Source: an uncultured Spongiibacteraceae bacterium (GTDB lineage Bacteria; Pseudomonadota; Gammaproteobacteria; Pseudomonadales; Dasaniaceae). Taken from it: a stretch of 7,208 bases of DNA. The DNA lies in assembly GCA_937969395.1 (NCBI GenBank), contig CALBVI010000455.1, positions 1-7,208 of the forward strand, written 5' to 3'. The stretch's first letter is position 1. Each line of letters starts with the position of its first letter. Shown here piece by piece: positions 1-7,208 of this stretch. Under the pieces are notes generated by a model that saw only the letters and a list, made by a program, of their open reading frames with translations, was not told the origin of the DNA and made no database searches. Made by a program: the position numbers and the translations under genes.

Positions 1-182
1 CCTCCTCCGACACGCTCAAACAAGGACACACCTAATTCTTGCTCCAATGCCGCCACTTGCCGACCTAAAGTAGGCTGAGTTGTACCCAAAGCTCGCGCTG
101 CAGCAGAGAAAGACCCCTCTTCCGCCGTCACCAAAAACGCACGCGCCTGATTCCAATCAAATTTTACAGACCGCCAATCCAT
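1..182 (-). CDS. LysR-type transcriptional regulator, N-terminal part (runs off the window)
   Basis: The minus strand encodes 60 complete residues beginning MDWRSVKFDWNQARAF and ending at the window edge. Residues about 9-60 are the winged helix-turn-helix of the LysR family: the F-L-V-T-A-E-E-G-S-F-S-A-A-A-R-A-L pattern (16-32), the recognition-helix region TTQPTLGRQVAALEQELG (34-51) and the trailing SLFERVGG. The family consists of DNA-binding regulators of about 300 residues with a C-terminal effector-binding domain, which is outside this window, so the ligand cannot be inferred. The start is well fixed: a TAG stop lies directly in front of the ATG in the same frame, and an AGG-containing ribosome-binding site lies about 8 nt upstream. 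The gene diverges from the methyltransferase at 399, the classic arrangement of a LysR regulator and its target. Family assignment is firm; specific function is unknown. Confidence 0.93.
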   Translation of the reverse strand, partial: MDWRSVKFDWNQARAFLVTAEEGSFSAAARALGTTQPTLGRQVAALEQELGVSLFERVGG

Positions 183-212
183 CTAATTACCTGCTATTAA
201 TACCTTCAGACT

Positions 213-260
213 ATTTACAAGCCCATTTACAAGCCCAGCTACAATCACACCTACAAGACT
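213..260. repeat. Four-unit imperfect 12-bp tandem repeat upstream of the LysR gene
   Basis: Two perfect copies of ATTTACAAGCCC (213-224 and 225-236) are followed by two degenerate copies, AGCTACAATCAC (237-248) and ACCTACAAGACT (249-260). All four units share the TACAA core. The array lies 31-78 bp in front of the LysR start codon, inside its probable leader or promoter region. A 9-bp direct repeat CTATTAATA flanks it at 194-202 and 259-267, and AGACTATT recurs at 208-215 and 256-263, exactly 48 bp (four units) apart. The function is unknown: it could be a set of protein-binding sites or a product of replication slippage. Confidence 0.75.
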
Positions 261-344
261 ATTAATATATGCATACCTACAATGCATTTTTAGGCATTGC
301 TGTTCGATTTTCGCATGGATATGATAGCTCACACAACAACTCAC

Positions 345-357
345 TGATGTTGCATCA
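345..357. promoter_or_regulatory. Candidate LysR-type operator (T-N11-A dyad) in the divergent region
   Basis: TGATG-TTG-CATCA is a perfect 5-bp interrupted dyad that fits the T-N11-A form of LysR-family binding sites. It lies 42 bp before the methyltransferase start and about 160 bp before the LysR start. It overlaps TTGCAT (350-355), the best -35-like element for the methyltransferase; the matching -10 is poor (the GATAGA area near 375-380). The position between a LysR gene and a divergent gene supports the reading, but a 13-bp dyad can arise by chance, so this is an inference. Confidence 0.4.
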
Positions 358-398
358 TTATGTGACAATCAAACGATAGATTTAACAGAGAATAATCA

Positions 399-1025
399 AT
401 GGATAAGCGAGCTAAATTTTGGAACAAAATGGCAAAGCGCTACGCCAAATCACCCATCAAAGATATGGAAGCCTACGAGCATAAACTACAAATCAGCAGG
501 GGTTATTTTTCGAAAGAGTCCACAGTCCTTGAGATTGGCTGTGGAACAGGATCAACTGCACTACTACACGCTCCGCACGTTAAGAGCTATTTAGCTACCG
601 ACATATCATCCGAAATGATTAGTATCGCCAATGACAAACTCGCAAAAGAAAACATTAACAACCTAACATTTACTACAGCAGCTATTGATCAGTTAGACAT
701 AACCGAACCTGTAGACATTATTTTTGCTCATAGCATTTTGCATCTCGTCGAAAACCGTGAAGAAGTCATTCAACTCATTCATCAATGGCTAAAACCTAGC
801 GGCGTACTCATTACCAGCACGGTATGCCTTGGTGACAGAATGAAGTTCTTTAAATATATTGCACCAATAGGTAAATTTTTTAGGCTAATACCGTTAATCA
901 AAATATTTACTGCTGAGCAACTTAAGCAAAGTATAATTAACAATAGTTTTGAGATTGAATACGACTGGAAAAAAGAAAAAGATATTGCGGTATTTATTGT
1001 CGCAAAGAAGAAAGAGAATATTTAA
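399..1025 (+). CDS. Class I SAM-dependent methyltransferase, substrate unknown
   Basis: This 208-residue cytoplasmic protein has the Rossmann-type methyltransferase fold. Motif I, VLEIGCGTG (43-51), binds S-adenosylmethionine. An acidic residue at the end of strand 2 (ATDIS, D68) fits ribose binding, and AAIDQLD (94-100) fits the adenine-contacting region. VDIIFAHSILHLV (105-117) is the motif IV region and LKPSGVLITS (131-140) is the late motif found in Methyltransf_11/25-type enzymes. The N-terminal FWNKMAKRYAKSPIKD segment and the basic, hydrophobic stretch 148-170 (MKFFKYIAPIGKFF onwards) probably shape the substrate site. No membrane segment is clear. The start at 399 has a modest AGAG ribosome-binding site about 9 nt upstream. 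It stands alone on its strand, ends before a strong terminator and is divergent from the LysR gene, its likely regulator. The reaction class is clear, but small-molecule, lipid or quinone-type substrates cannot be told apart. Confidence 0.88.
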   Translation: MDKRAKFWNKMAKRYAKSPIKDMEAYEHKLQISRGYFSKESTVLEIGCGTGSTALLHAPHVKSYLATDISSEMISIANDKLAKENINNLTFTTAAIDQLDITEPVDIIFAHSILHLVENREEVIQLIHQWLKPSGVLITSTVCLGDRMKFFKYIAPIGKFFRLIPLIKIFTAEQLKQSIINNSFEIEYDWKKEKDIAVFIVAKKKENI

Positions 1026-1082
1026 ATCATTATTTATAGCAATCCGCTCTTATAAAATTTCCGTAGATAAAATCGACTGATA

Positions 1083-1119
1083 AAAAAACCTTTCTGAGCA
1101 AAGCCCAGAAAGGTTTTTT
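1083..1119. terminator. Bidirectional rho-independent terminator between convergent genes
   Basis: A perfect 14-bp stem, AAAAAACCTTTCTG (1083-1096) with CAGAAAGGTTTTTT (1106-1119), encloses a 9-nt loop in which GC/GC can pair further around an AAA triloop, with one A-C mismatch. The stem ends in a T-tract read in either direction. It lies 57 nt after the methyltransferase stop and 45 nt after the stop of the convergent TonB receptor gene, so one hairpin can serve both. Confidence 0.93.
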
Positions 1120-1164
1120 ATTTACACGGCAAAACCACCGTGCGACCTAATCAAATAAAGCCGA

Positions 1165-3978
1165 TTAGAAGTTGTAGTTCAAACGTGCACCAAACGAACG
1201 ACCCGTTGGAATGTTATAACTATAATGTGAATAATTATCAGCATCACCTGGAGTGTTAAAGTACAGATCAGAATCTAACGTACTATTGTCACCATCAAGA
1301 TATGTCTCAGCATATTCATCAGATGTATTCAGGTTACCATTAGCCGACTCATCATCAAGTACATTCTCGATGTAGAATGTTCCAGACCAAGACTCGTTTG
1401 ACAAACCAAAAGTAAGATTTAATGATTTAGACGATGCATTTTTTCCGATATTTACATCATTAGTATATGAGCTAGACGAATAATTCATACGAGCACTCGC
1501 ACTAAGACTCAAACCATTATTAAGCTCAGTTCTGTAGCTAGGCGTTAACGACAAAGTAAAAGGAGATTGATCAGCAAGTTTCTTGCCGTCAAGTACATAA
1601 CATGAATCACCTTCAGCAACTGTCTCCACGTCAAGACCAGCATAATCACCAAGATCACCCTCATCACCTGTGTATAAAGTAACACTACAGAAATCAGTAT
1701 ATTCAGCACTCATCAAGCTTGTACTGGCATTAACACTCCAGTTATCGTCAAACTTATAACTAGCTGACAATTCAAGACCCATAGTTCGAATAGTACCTTC
1801 ATTAGCATTTACTCGCGCACTAGTTTCGTCAGTAGTGTAACCATAGACGTTACCTTCAGAATCGAGAAGAGTAGTTGGATCATCAGCAAAGTCATCATCC
1901 GCATATTCATAATCCCAGTCTAAGTTAATAGGCTGTACAGCATCTTCCCACAGCATGTAATAGACAGCGGCACTATAGTTAACTCTATTATCAAACGCCG
2001 TACCTTTAATTCCAATTTCATAGTTAGTCAACGTCTCTTCATCATAAGCAAGATAGTCACTAGAGGTGTAATCGACACCAATATAATTTTCAATCAATAC
2101 TCCGTCTACATTGCTAACTTCAAAACCATCATCTAACGTAGACACCGTTTCACTAGCTAAAAGATCAGCATTAATACCTGATGGATTTACACCAACGGCA
2201 TACTGAGCATATATAGTCATATTTTCTTGAGGACTATAATTTAAACCTAGACGTGGAGTAAAAGATTCAGTCGTTTGATATTTAGTAATATTTTCTTCAG
2301 GCAAATATCCACCAACTTTATCTGACGAATAACGGCCTTCAATAGAACCGGTAAGCTTATCGGTAAAGTCATAAGAAGTATTAAAGAAAAGCGCCGTGTT
2401 CTCGGTAAATTCAGATATAACAACAACAGGCTCTATTGTGTCGCCAATCAATGCACCTACCGTATCAGCGATACCTAATCTTATTGCGTTATAGCCACTT
2501 TGATAAACTTGAGTAACAAATTCATAATCATAATAAGATCCACCGACAACATAACGAAGACGCTCTTCAGCCGGAGAAGCCCAGCGAGCTTCAAAATAAG
2601 TTTCATCAATCGTTGTTGGATCACCCTCTGCATAATCTGCCATACCTACACCGTCAGCGTATGCATAAGATGCATCAAAAGGAACACCCATATCAACACC
2701 GGCGTCTCTATAACCAATTTCATAAGGAATAGCGCTATCAAAACGAGCAGCTTGACGAATATACTCTTCTTCACTGGTCATTAAAGAGACTTGCAACATG
2801 CTGTTATCGTCAAAGACATAATCAAGCTGTGCGTAAATACGATCACGCTCGGACTGTGAACCTACATCTTCATTAGGAACAGAATAAGCGTCAGCAATTA
2901 AAAGAATTGCTTCTTCAACGCTATACTCAACACCATCTATTGTCTGAGATGTTGCTCCATTTGCTATAGCAGCAGTAACAAGGTTTTGAAGTTCAGTCGT
3001 ATTATTTTCATAATAACCGCGAACATCATTGACCGCTTGCAAAGTAGCATTAGTATCTAGATCAAACTCGCAATCAAACGTACCATGATAACCAACTGAG
3101 TTACCCATGCCACCGCTGTAAGAGAAGGTTTCTCCTAGCGAATCGAAACAGGCTTTACTTGACGCTTGAGTTGCATAAAAATCTGAACTCGGACCATCAT
3201 CAGTTTCGTCATGAGTGAAGGTTAATTTAATTTCAAGACTATCCGATGGTTCCCAAACTAATCGACCTAACAAATTATTGCCGCCTCTAGTATCAGCTTC
3301 AACACCATCAGAGTATGTATAGAGGTCTTTGTCTGGAGAAACAGAATCTTCATACTGGCCAGTAAGCTGGAAACCTAAAGTGTCAGTAACCGGACCACCA
3401 ACAGAACCTGATACGATACGAGTACCTTCATCACTCCAGTTAAGCCCTACACTACCAGCAATTTCATCACCGGGATCAGCAATAGTATAATTAATCGCAC
3501 CAGCAAAGGTCGAGCGACCAAATGACGCACTTTGCGGGCCACTATAAACCTCAACCTGTGATGCACCACCGATGCTGATAGCACCAACAGAACCCAAAAT
3601 AGGCATACCATCGACAAAAGAGGATACCTTTGTACGGTTAGTCGCAATTTCGCTCGATGAAATACCACGAATACTAGGTAGCGCTGCAATTCGATCGTCA
3701 ATAGCACCCTGCCCTTGATCATAGCTTAAGCCAGGAACAAGCTCGGCAAGATCGCTCAAATTAAGAATATTCTGCTCAGCAATCGTATCAGAACCTAATA
3801 CAGAAATAGACACAGGGATATCTTGGAGTAATTCTTCTCTTTTACGAGCTGTTACAACTATTTCTTCAAAAGCGTATTCATCAACTTCAGTGTCATCCTC
3901 ATTTTGCGCCAAGGATGGCGGTGTATAAAGCAAGCACAGCGAAGAGCTGACTGCCAAAAGATTTCTAAATAAAGCCAT
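1165..3978 (-). CDS. TonB-dependent outer-membrane receptor, substrate unknown
   Basis: This 937-residue protein takes up a ligand across the outer membrane using TonB/ExbBD energy. Residues 1-24 form a signal peptide (MALFRNLLAV core, cleavage probably after SLA at 24). The TonB box region is FEEIVVTARKREE (37-49). The plug domain (about 50-168) has DIPVSISVL, VPGLSYDQG, LPSIRGI, the VDGMP loop and VEVYSGPQSASFGRSTFAGAINY (143-164). The remainder is the 22-strand barrel with long Asp/Tyr/Ser-rich extracellular loops, ending in the aromatic outer-membrane signature RLNYNF. The mature protein has only four cysteines, in two close pairs (C277/C303 and C764/C793), which suggests two loop disulfides. 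The usual Arg of the RGPQ motif is Ser (SGPQ). The start is supported by GGAG (3985-3988) with a 6-nt gap to the ATG. The length is at the large end for the family. It is an orphan: no ABC transporter, sensor or catabolic gene is adjacent, and I see no Fur box, so an iron substrate should not be assumed. Confidence 0.93.
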   Translation of the reverse strand: MALFRNLLAVSSSLCLLYTPPSLAQNEDDTEVDEYAFEEIVVTARKREELLQDIPVSISVLGSDTIAEQNILNLSDLAELVPGLSYDQGQGAIDDRIAALPSIRGISSSEIATNRTKVSSFVDGMPILGSVGAISIGGASQVEVYSGPQSASFGRSTFAGAINYTIADPGDEIAGSVGLNWSDEGTRIVSGSVGGPVTDTLGFQLTGQYEDSVSPDKDLYTYSDGVEADTRGGNNLLGRLVWEPSDSLEIKLTFTHDETDDGPSSDFYATQASSKACFDSLGETFSYSGGMGNSVGYHGTFDCEFDLDTNATLQAVNDVRGYYENNTTELQNLVTAAIANGATSQTIDGVEYSVEEAILLIADAYSVPNEDVGSQSERDRIYAQLDYVFDDNSMLQVSLMTSEEEYIRQAARFDSAIPYEIGYRDAGVDMGVPFDASYAYADGVGMADYAEGDPTTIDETYFEARWASPAEERLRYVVGGSYYDYEFVTQVYQSGYNAIRLGIADTVGALIGDTIEPVVVISEFTENTALFFNTSYDFTDKLTGSIEGRYSSDKVGGYLPEENITKYQTTESFTPRLGLNYSPQENMTIYAQYAVGVNPSGINADLLASETVSTLDDGFEVSNVDGVLIENYIGVDYTSSDYLAYDEETLTNYEIGIKGTAFDNRVNYSAAVYYMLWEDAVQPINLDWDYEYADDDFADDPTTLLDSEGNVYGYTTDETSARVNANEGTIRTMGLELSASYKFDDNWSVNASTSLMSAEYTDFCSVTLYTGDEGDLGDYAGLDVETVAEGDSCYVLDGKKLADQSPFTLSLTPSYRTELNNGLSLSASARMNYSSSSYTNDVNIGKNASSKSLNLTFGLSNESWSGTFYIENVLDDESANGNLNTSDEYAETYLDGDNSTLDSDLYFNTPGDADNYSHYSYNIPTGRSFGARLNYNF

Positions 3979-4407
3979 GGTTTTCTCCGTTATAATTTTT
4001 TTATGGGTGCTAAATAAAACTTTTTATTCTTTTGACTGTTCTTTACAAAAAGAGACAATACTTCCCCGCCAGTACCACACCCAATATGACGACGCGCCTT
4101 TTATACCACACTGATTTCTTACTTTTACGAAGATGATAGCCAGAGGTTTAAAAACTCTAGATTGCAACATAACTTCCACACATTTTCTTCATAAGCACAA
4201 AAATAACCCACATTTCAGCTAAGAAAAACATAGAGTTAGCCCTATAGTTAATCGTGTTTTCAGTACTTGATAAGCGTTGAATTATCGGTTTTTATGCAAC
4301 TATAGAAAGAGAGGAAAGAAGAGAAAAACGTATAATAAAGATCTGTTTTTACGTAAATAGAAGGGGAAAAATTTATCTCGAAATAACTTTAGGAAAAATG
4401 CAAAGTA
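3979..4407. other. Gene-free spacer between the TonB receptor and recX
   Basis: I see no credible gene in these 429 bp; the longest initiated frames are short (for example a 16-codon one from 4087). In front of the receptor the minus strand offers two weak promoter readings: TTGTAA (4043-4048) with 16 bp to TAAAAA (4021-4026), or TTGTCT (4053-4058) with 17 bp to TCAAAA (4030-4035). No tRNA-like fold, Fur box or strong terminator after recX is visible. Small symmetric elements include GATAA-N8-TTATC (4269-4286) and the palindrome TTTACGTAAA (4348-4357). A 25-nt all-purine tract lies at 4304-4328. The receptor probably has its own promoter here, given its distance from recX. Confidence 0.6.
4277..4306 (+). 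promoter_or_regulatory. Possible sigma-70 promoter reading towards the 3' end of recX
   Basis: TTGAAT (4277-4282) is followed after 18 bp by TATAGA (4301-4306), a fair sigma-70 match. A perfect TATAAT lies further on at 4331-4336 but has no good -35. No gene on this strand follows, so a transcript would run antisense into recX. In AT-rich spacer such matches occur by chance, hence the low confidence. Confidence 0.22.
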
Positions 4408-4875
4408 TTAACACCAGCTGTCAACAACTTCATTAATCAAATAATACTCGAAACCGCGGTATTGAAAAAAACGAATTCGTTTCGCTTTTTCTTTGTGATC
4501 TTCCGGTAGCGTATTACCATATTTTTTTTGAGACAAGTCACTAATTACAGAAAACCAATTAACATCAGCTTCATCTATTGCCGACAAAGCCATATGATTT
4601 TCAATACCACGTTGCTTTAATTCATTTTTTATTCTTAAGGGACCGTGACCTTTATTGATTCTTCCTCGCACAAAAGATTCGGCGAAACGTTGATCGCTTT
4701 GAAGGTTTTCATCGGTAAGGATTTGGAGCTGGGGTTCAATAAACAAACAATCAGGAAATTTTCTAGATAGCTTAGTGACAAGTTCTTGGAAGGAGTGTTC
4801 ACGAAAGGCCAGCAAGTCCATTGCCGACCTTCGAATATCAAGCGGAGTAGTCTCAGTTATTGAAGTCTTCCACAT
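4408..4875 (-). CDS. recX: Regulatory protein RecX
   Basis: RecX is a small cytoplasmic protein that binds RecA filaments and limits recombinase and coprotease activity. The 155 residues match the usual gammaproteobacterial length and show the family pattern of three-helix repeats. The first is IRRSAMDLLAFREHSFQELV (14-33). The most conserved block is SDQRFAESFVRGRINKGHG with PLRIKNELKQRGI (60-91). The C-terminal repeat is AKRIRFFQYRGFEYYLINEV (131-150). It lies 18 nt behind the recA stop with no terminator-like hairpin between, so both are probably on one SOS-induced mRNA. The chosen ATG has only a weak ribosome-binding site (GTGG about 11 nt upstream), which fits low expression relative to recA. 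A second ATG 20 nt further upstream is out of frame. Identity rests on both sequence and position. Confidence 0.93.
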   Translation of the reverse strand: MWKTSITETTPLDIRRSAMDLLAFREHSFQELVTKLSRKFPDCLFIEPQLQILTDENLQSDQRFAESFVRGRINKGHGPLRIKNELKQRGIENHMALSAIDEADVNWFSVISDLSQKKYGNTLPEDHKEKAKRIRFFQYRGFEYYLINEVVDSWC

Positions 4876-4893
4876 AGATTATAAAACCACATT

Positions 4894-5931
4894 TTATTCA
4901 GCAGCATCTACACTATCAACAACCTGTAGCTCAGGTGCTGACTTGGTACCTAATAGCTCATGGCGTAACTTGGTTTCAATCGTTTGTGCGATATCAGGAT
5001 TATCTAATAAAAACTTGGCAGCATTAGCCTTACCCTGACCAATTTTATCACCATTATAGGCATACCAAGCACCGGCTTTATCGACAATGCCCTGCTTAAC
5101 ACCAAGATCAATTACTTCACCCATACGGTAGATACCTTTACCGTAATGAATCTGAAATTCTGCTTGTTTAAACGGCGGCGACACTTTGTTTTTAACTACC
5201 TTAACGCGGGTTTCGTTACCAATAATTTCATCACCTTCTTTAACCGCACCGGTGCGGCGAATATCCAAACGAACAGAGGCATAAAATTTTAATGCATTAC
5301 CACCAGTCGTTGTTTCAGGTGAACCAAACATCACACCAATTTTCATACGAATCTGATTAATGAAAATAACCAAACAGTTAGCGTTTTTAATATTACCAGT
5401 CATTTTACGCATAGCTTGTGACATCATTCGTGCCGCTAAGCCCATGTGTGAATCGCCAATATCGCCTTCAATCTCGGCTTTAGGCGTCAATGCTGCAACA
5501 GAATCGACAACCACAACATCAACTGATCCTGAGCGAACCAACATGTCAGTAATTTCCAATGCTTGCTCCCCAGTATCAGGCTGAGAAATCAACATATCTT
5601 CAATATTAACGCCTAGCTTTTCAGCATATAACGGATCAAGTGCATGCTCCGCATCGATAAAAGCACAAGTAGCACCTTGCTTTTGTGCCTCGGCTATCAC
5701 ACTCAAGGTCAATGTTGTTTTACCTGAGGACTCAGGACCATAGATTTCAACAATACGGCCCTTCGGCAAACCACCTATGCCTAAGGCGACATCTAAACCT
5801 AAAGAACCGGTTGAAATAGCAGGAATAGCTTCGCGATGCTCTTCGCCCATTTTCATAATTGAGCCTTTACCAAACTGGCGCTCAATTTGTGATAAGGCTG
5901 CTTGAAGGGCTTTTTCTTTGTTGGTATCCAT
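4894..5931 (-). CDS. recA: Recombinase RecA
   Basis: RecA forms ATP-dependent filaments on single-stranded DNA, catalyses strand exchange and stimulates LexA self-cleavage in the SOS response. The 345-residue product is full length. The N-terminal polymerisation helix is [20 protein letters not shown]. Walker A is GPESSGKTT (65-73) and the catalytic Glu is E95 in [10 protein letters not shown]. Walker B is [10 protein letters not shown] (139-148). Loop L1 is around [17 protein letters not shown] (155-171) and loop L2 runs from [13 protein letters not shown] through [12 protein letters not shown] (192-216). The C-terminal domain contains [17 protein letters not shown] and ends in the acidic tail VVDSVDAAE. 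No key residue is missing. An AGAGGA ribosome-binding site about 8 nt upstream supports the start. Expression is probably under LexA control from the box at 6097-6116, and recX follows. Confidence 0.99.
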   Translation of the reverse strand: MDTNKEKALQAALSQIERQFGKGSIMKMGEEHREAIPAISTGSLGLDVALGIGGLPKGRIVEIYGPESSGKTTLTLSVIAEAQKQGATCAFIDAEHALDPLYAEKLGVNIEDMLISQPDTGEQALEITDMLVRSGSVDVVVVDSVAALTPKAEIEGDIGDSHMGLAARMMSQAMRKMTGNIKNANCLVIFINQIRMKIGVMFGSPETTTGGNALKFYASVRLDIRRTGAVKEGDEIIGNETRVKVVKNKVSPPFKQAEFQIHYGKGIYRMGEVIDLGVKQGIVDKAGAWYAYNGDKIGQGKANAAKFLLDNPDIAQTIETKLRHELLGTKSAPELQVVDSVDAAE

Positions 5932-6091
5932 GGTGTATCCTCTCTTTTATTTCTAGCTAAAGCGTTCTGCTGAATTGCGTAAAACTGTATGAGGGTACGA
6001 GTAATAACGTTGATTATTCGCAGCGGGAACCCAGAGTCAGTTTATATTCAACAATAAAACGTTTGTCATTAATGACAGTTCAGCCCGATTT
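5932..6091 (-). other. Long recA 5' leader
   Basis: From the predicted promoter, transcription would begin near 6091, leaving about 160 nt before the recA ATG, longer than the leader of E. coli recA. It contains the 14-bp perfect palindrome TGTCATTAATGACA (6064-6077), which can fold as a 5-bp stem with a TTAA loop, the 8-bp palindrome AAACGTTT (6057-6064) directly abutting it, and a degenerate LexA-like sequence at 5983-6003. I recognise no riboswitch, and no leader peptide is evident. Confidence 0.45.
6064..6077. promoter_or_regulatory. 14-bp perfect palindrome in the recA leader
   Basis: TGTCATTAATGACA equals its own reverse complement. It lies just downstream of the predicted recA start site, about 20 nt from the LexA box. 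It could be a site for a dimeric regulator or an RNA hairpin. It is not a LexA box, as the half-site does not match CTGT-N8-ACAG. The protein partner is unknown. Confidence 0.4.
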
Positions 6092-6096
6092 CGAAA

Positions 6097-6126
6097 CACT
6101 GTACACATACACAGTATTTTTGGCAA
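6097..6126 (-). promoter_or_regulatory. recA promoter overlapped by a LexA (SOS) box
   Basis: On the minus strand, TTGCCA (6121-6126) and TACAGT (6098-6103) are separated by exactly 17 bp, a good sigma-70 promoter. The LexA box TACTGTGTATGTGTACAGTG (6097-6116) fills the spacer and covers the -10, with the CTGT-N8-ACAG core intact at 6099-6114. This is the same geometry as in E. coli recA, where LexA bound over the spacer blocks polymerase. It lies about 165 bp upstream of the recA start codon. LexA control is known for the family; here it is inferred from the site. Confidence 0.87.
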
Positions 6127-6145
6127 GTATTTTATTAACACATTA

Positions 6146-7208
<1,063 letters not shown>

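Noticed and set aside
1..20. LysR gene as regulator of the dehydrogenase
   Set aside because: Class III dehydrogenase genes can have a nearby LysR-type regulator, but here the two lie about 6 kb apart at opposite ends with recA-recX and a receptor between them.
80..265. Plus-strand open frame ending in a four-residue repeat (LQAH, LQAQ, LQSH, LQDY)
   Set aside because: Its first half is antisense to the LysR DNA-binding domain, it has no convincing ribosome-binding site, and the repeat is simply the 12-bp DNA repeat read in frame.
183..368. Minus-strand 61-codon open frame upstream of the LysR gene
   Set aside because: It lies wholly in the divergent regulatory region, resembles no protein I know and its end is made of the repeat array; no good ribosome-binding site is seen.
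2500..2784. Plus-strand frame of 94 codons inside the TonB receptor gene
   Set aside because: It lies wholly antisense to a clearly coding receptor segment and shows no family features.
3447..3722. Minus-strand frame of 91 codons, hydrophobic
   Set aside because: It is an out-of-frame reading of the receptor plug-domain coding sequence; the receptor frame carries recognisable motifs here.
3921..3978. Lipoprotein signal in the TonB receptor (Cys15)
   Set aside because: The residues before C15 (SSSL) do not form a lipobox, and a normal signal peptidase I site (SLA) follows at 24.
4304..4328. 25-nt homopurine tract
   Set aside because: It is notable but common in AT-rich spacers; no mirror symmetry or neighbouring element gives it a specific role.
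4775..5038. Plus-strand frame across the recA-recX junction
   Set aside because: It is antisense to the conserved ends of both genes and has no independent support.

Overview
The window is about 7.2 kb of AT-rich chromosomal DNA. It most likely comes from a Gammaproteobacterium, probably a marine one of the Cellvibrionales/Pseudomonas-like side. The support is a RecA of the gammaproteobacterial type followed directly by recX, a LexA box of the gammaproteobacterial form (CTGT-N8-ACAG) upstream of recA, a glutathione-dependent class III alcohol dehydrogenase, and a large TonB-dependent receptor with a VVTARKREE-type TonB box. The taxonomic placement is an inference from protein resemblance, without any database search.

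Layout from left to right. (1) The 5' end of a LysR-type regulator gene runs leftwards off the window (182 to 1). (2) A 216-bp divergent intergenic region (183-398) holds a 12-bp tandem repeat and a dyad of LysR-box form. (3) A class I SAM-dependent methyltransferase reads rightwards (399-1025). (4) A strong bidirectional hairpin terminator (1083-1119) separates it from the convergent (5) TonB-dependent outer-membrane receptor (3978 to 1165). (6) A 429-bp gene-free spacer follows (3979-4407). (7) recX (4875 to 4408) lies 18 nt behind (8) recA (5931 to 4894); the pair is preceded by a LexA-overlapped promoter and a leader of about 160 nt. (9) At the right edge is a class III alcohol dehydrogenase / S-(hydroxymethyl)glutathione dehydrogenase whose first two dozen or so residues lie outside the window.

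Functionally there are four units. The LysR gene and the methyltransferase form a divergent pair that looks like a regulator and its target. The TonB receptor stands alone with no visible transport or regulatory partner. recA-recX is the recombination/SOS core, in which RecX limits RecA filament activity. The dehydrogenase belongs to glutathione-dependent formaldehyde (and S-nitrosoglutathione) detoxification.

Most of the window is ordinary housekeeping sequence and I do not see a convincing new multi-gene system. The points most worth a second look are regulatory: the LysR-type dyad and 12-bp repeat in the divergent region, a 14-bp palindrome and a degenerate second LexA-like site in the long recA leader, and promoter-like elements reading towards the 3' end of recX from the opposite strand.
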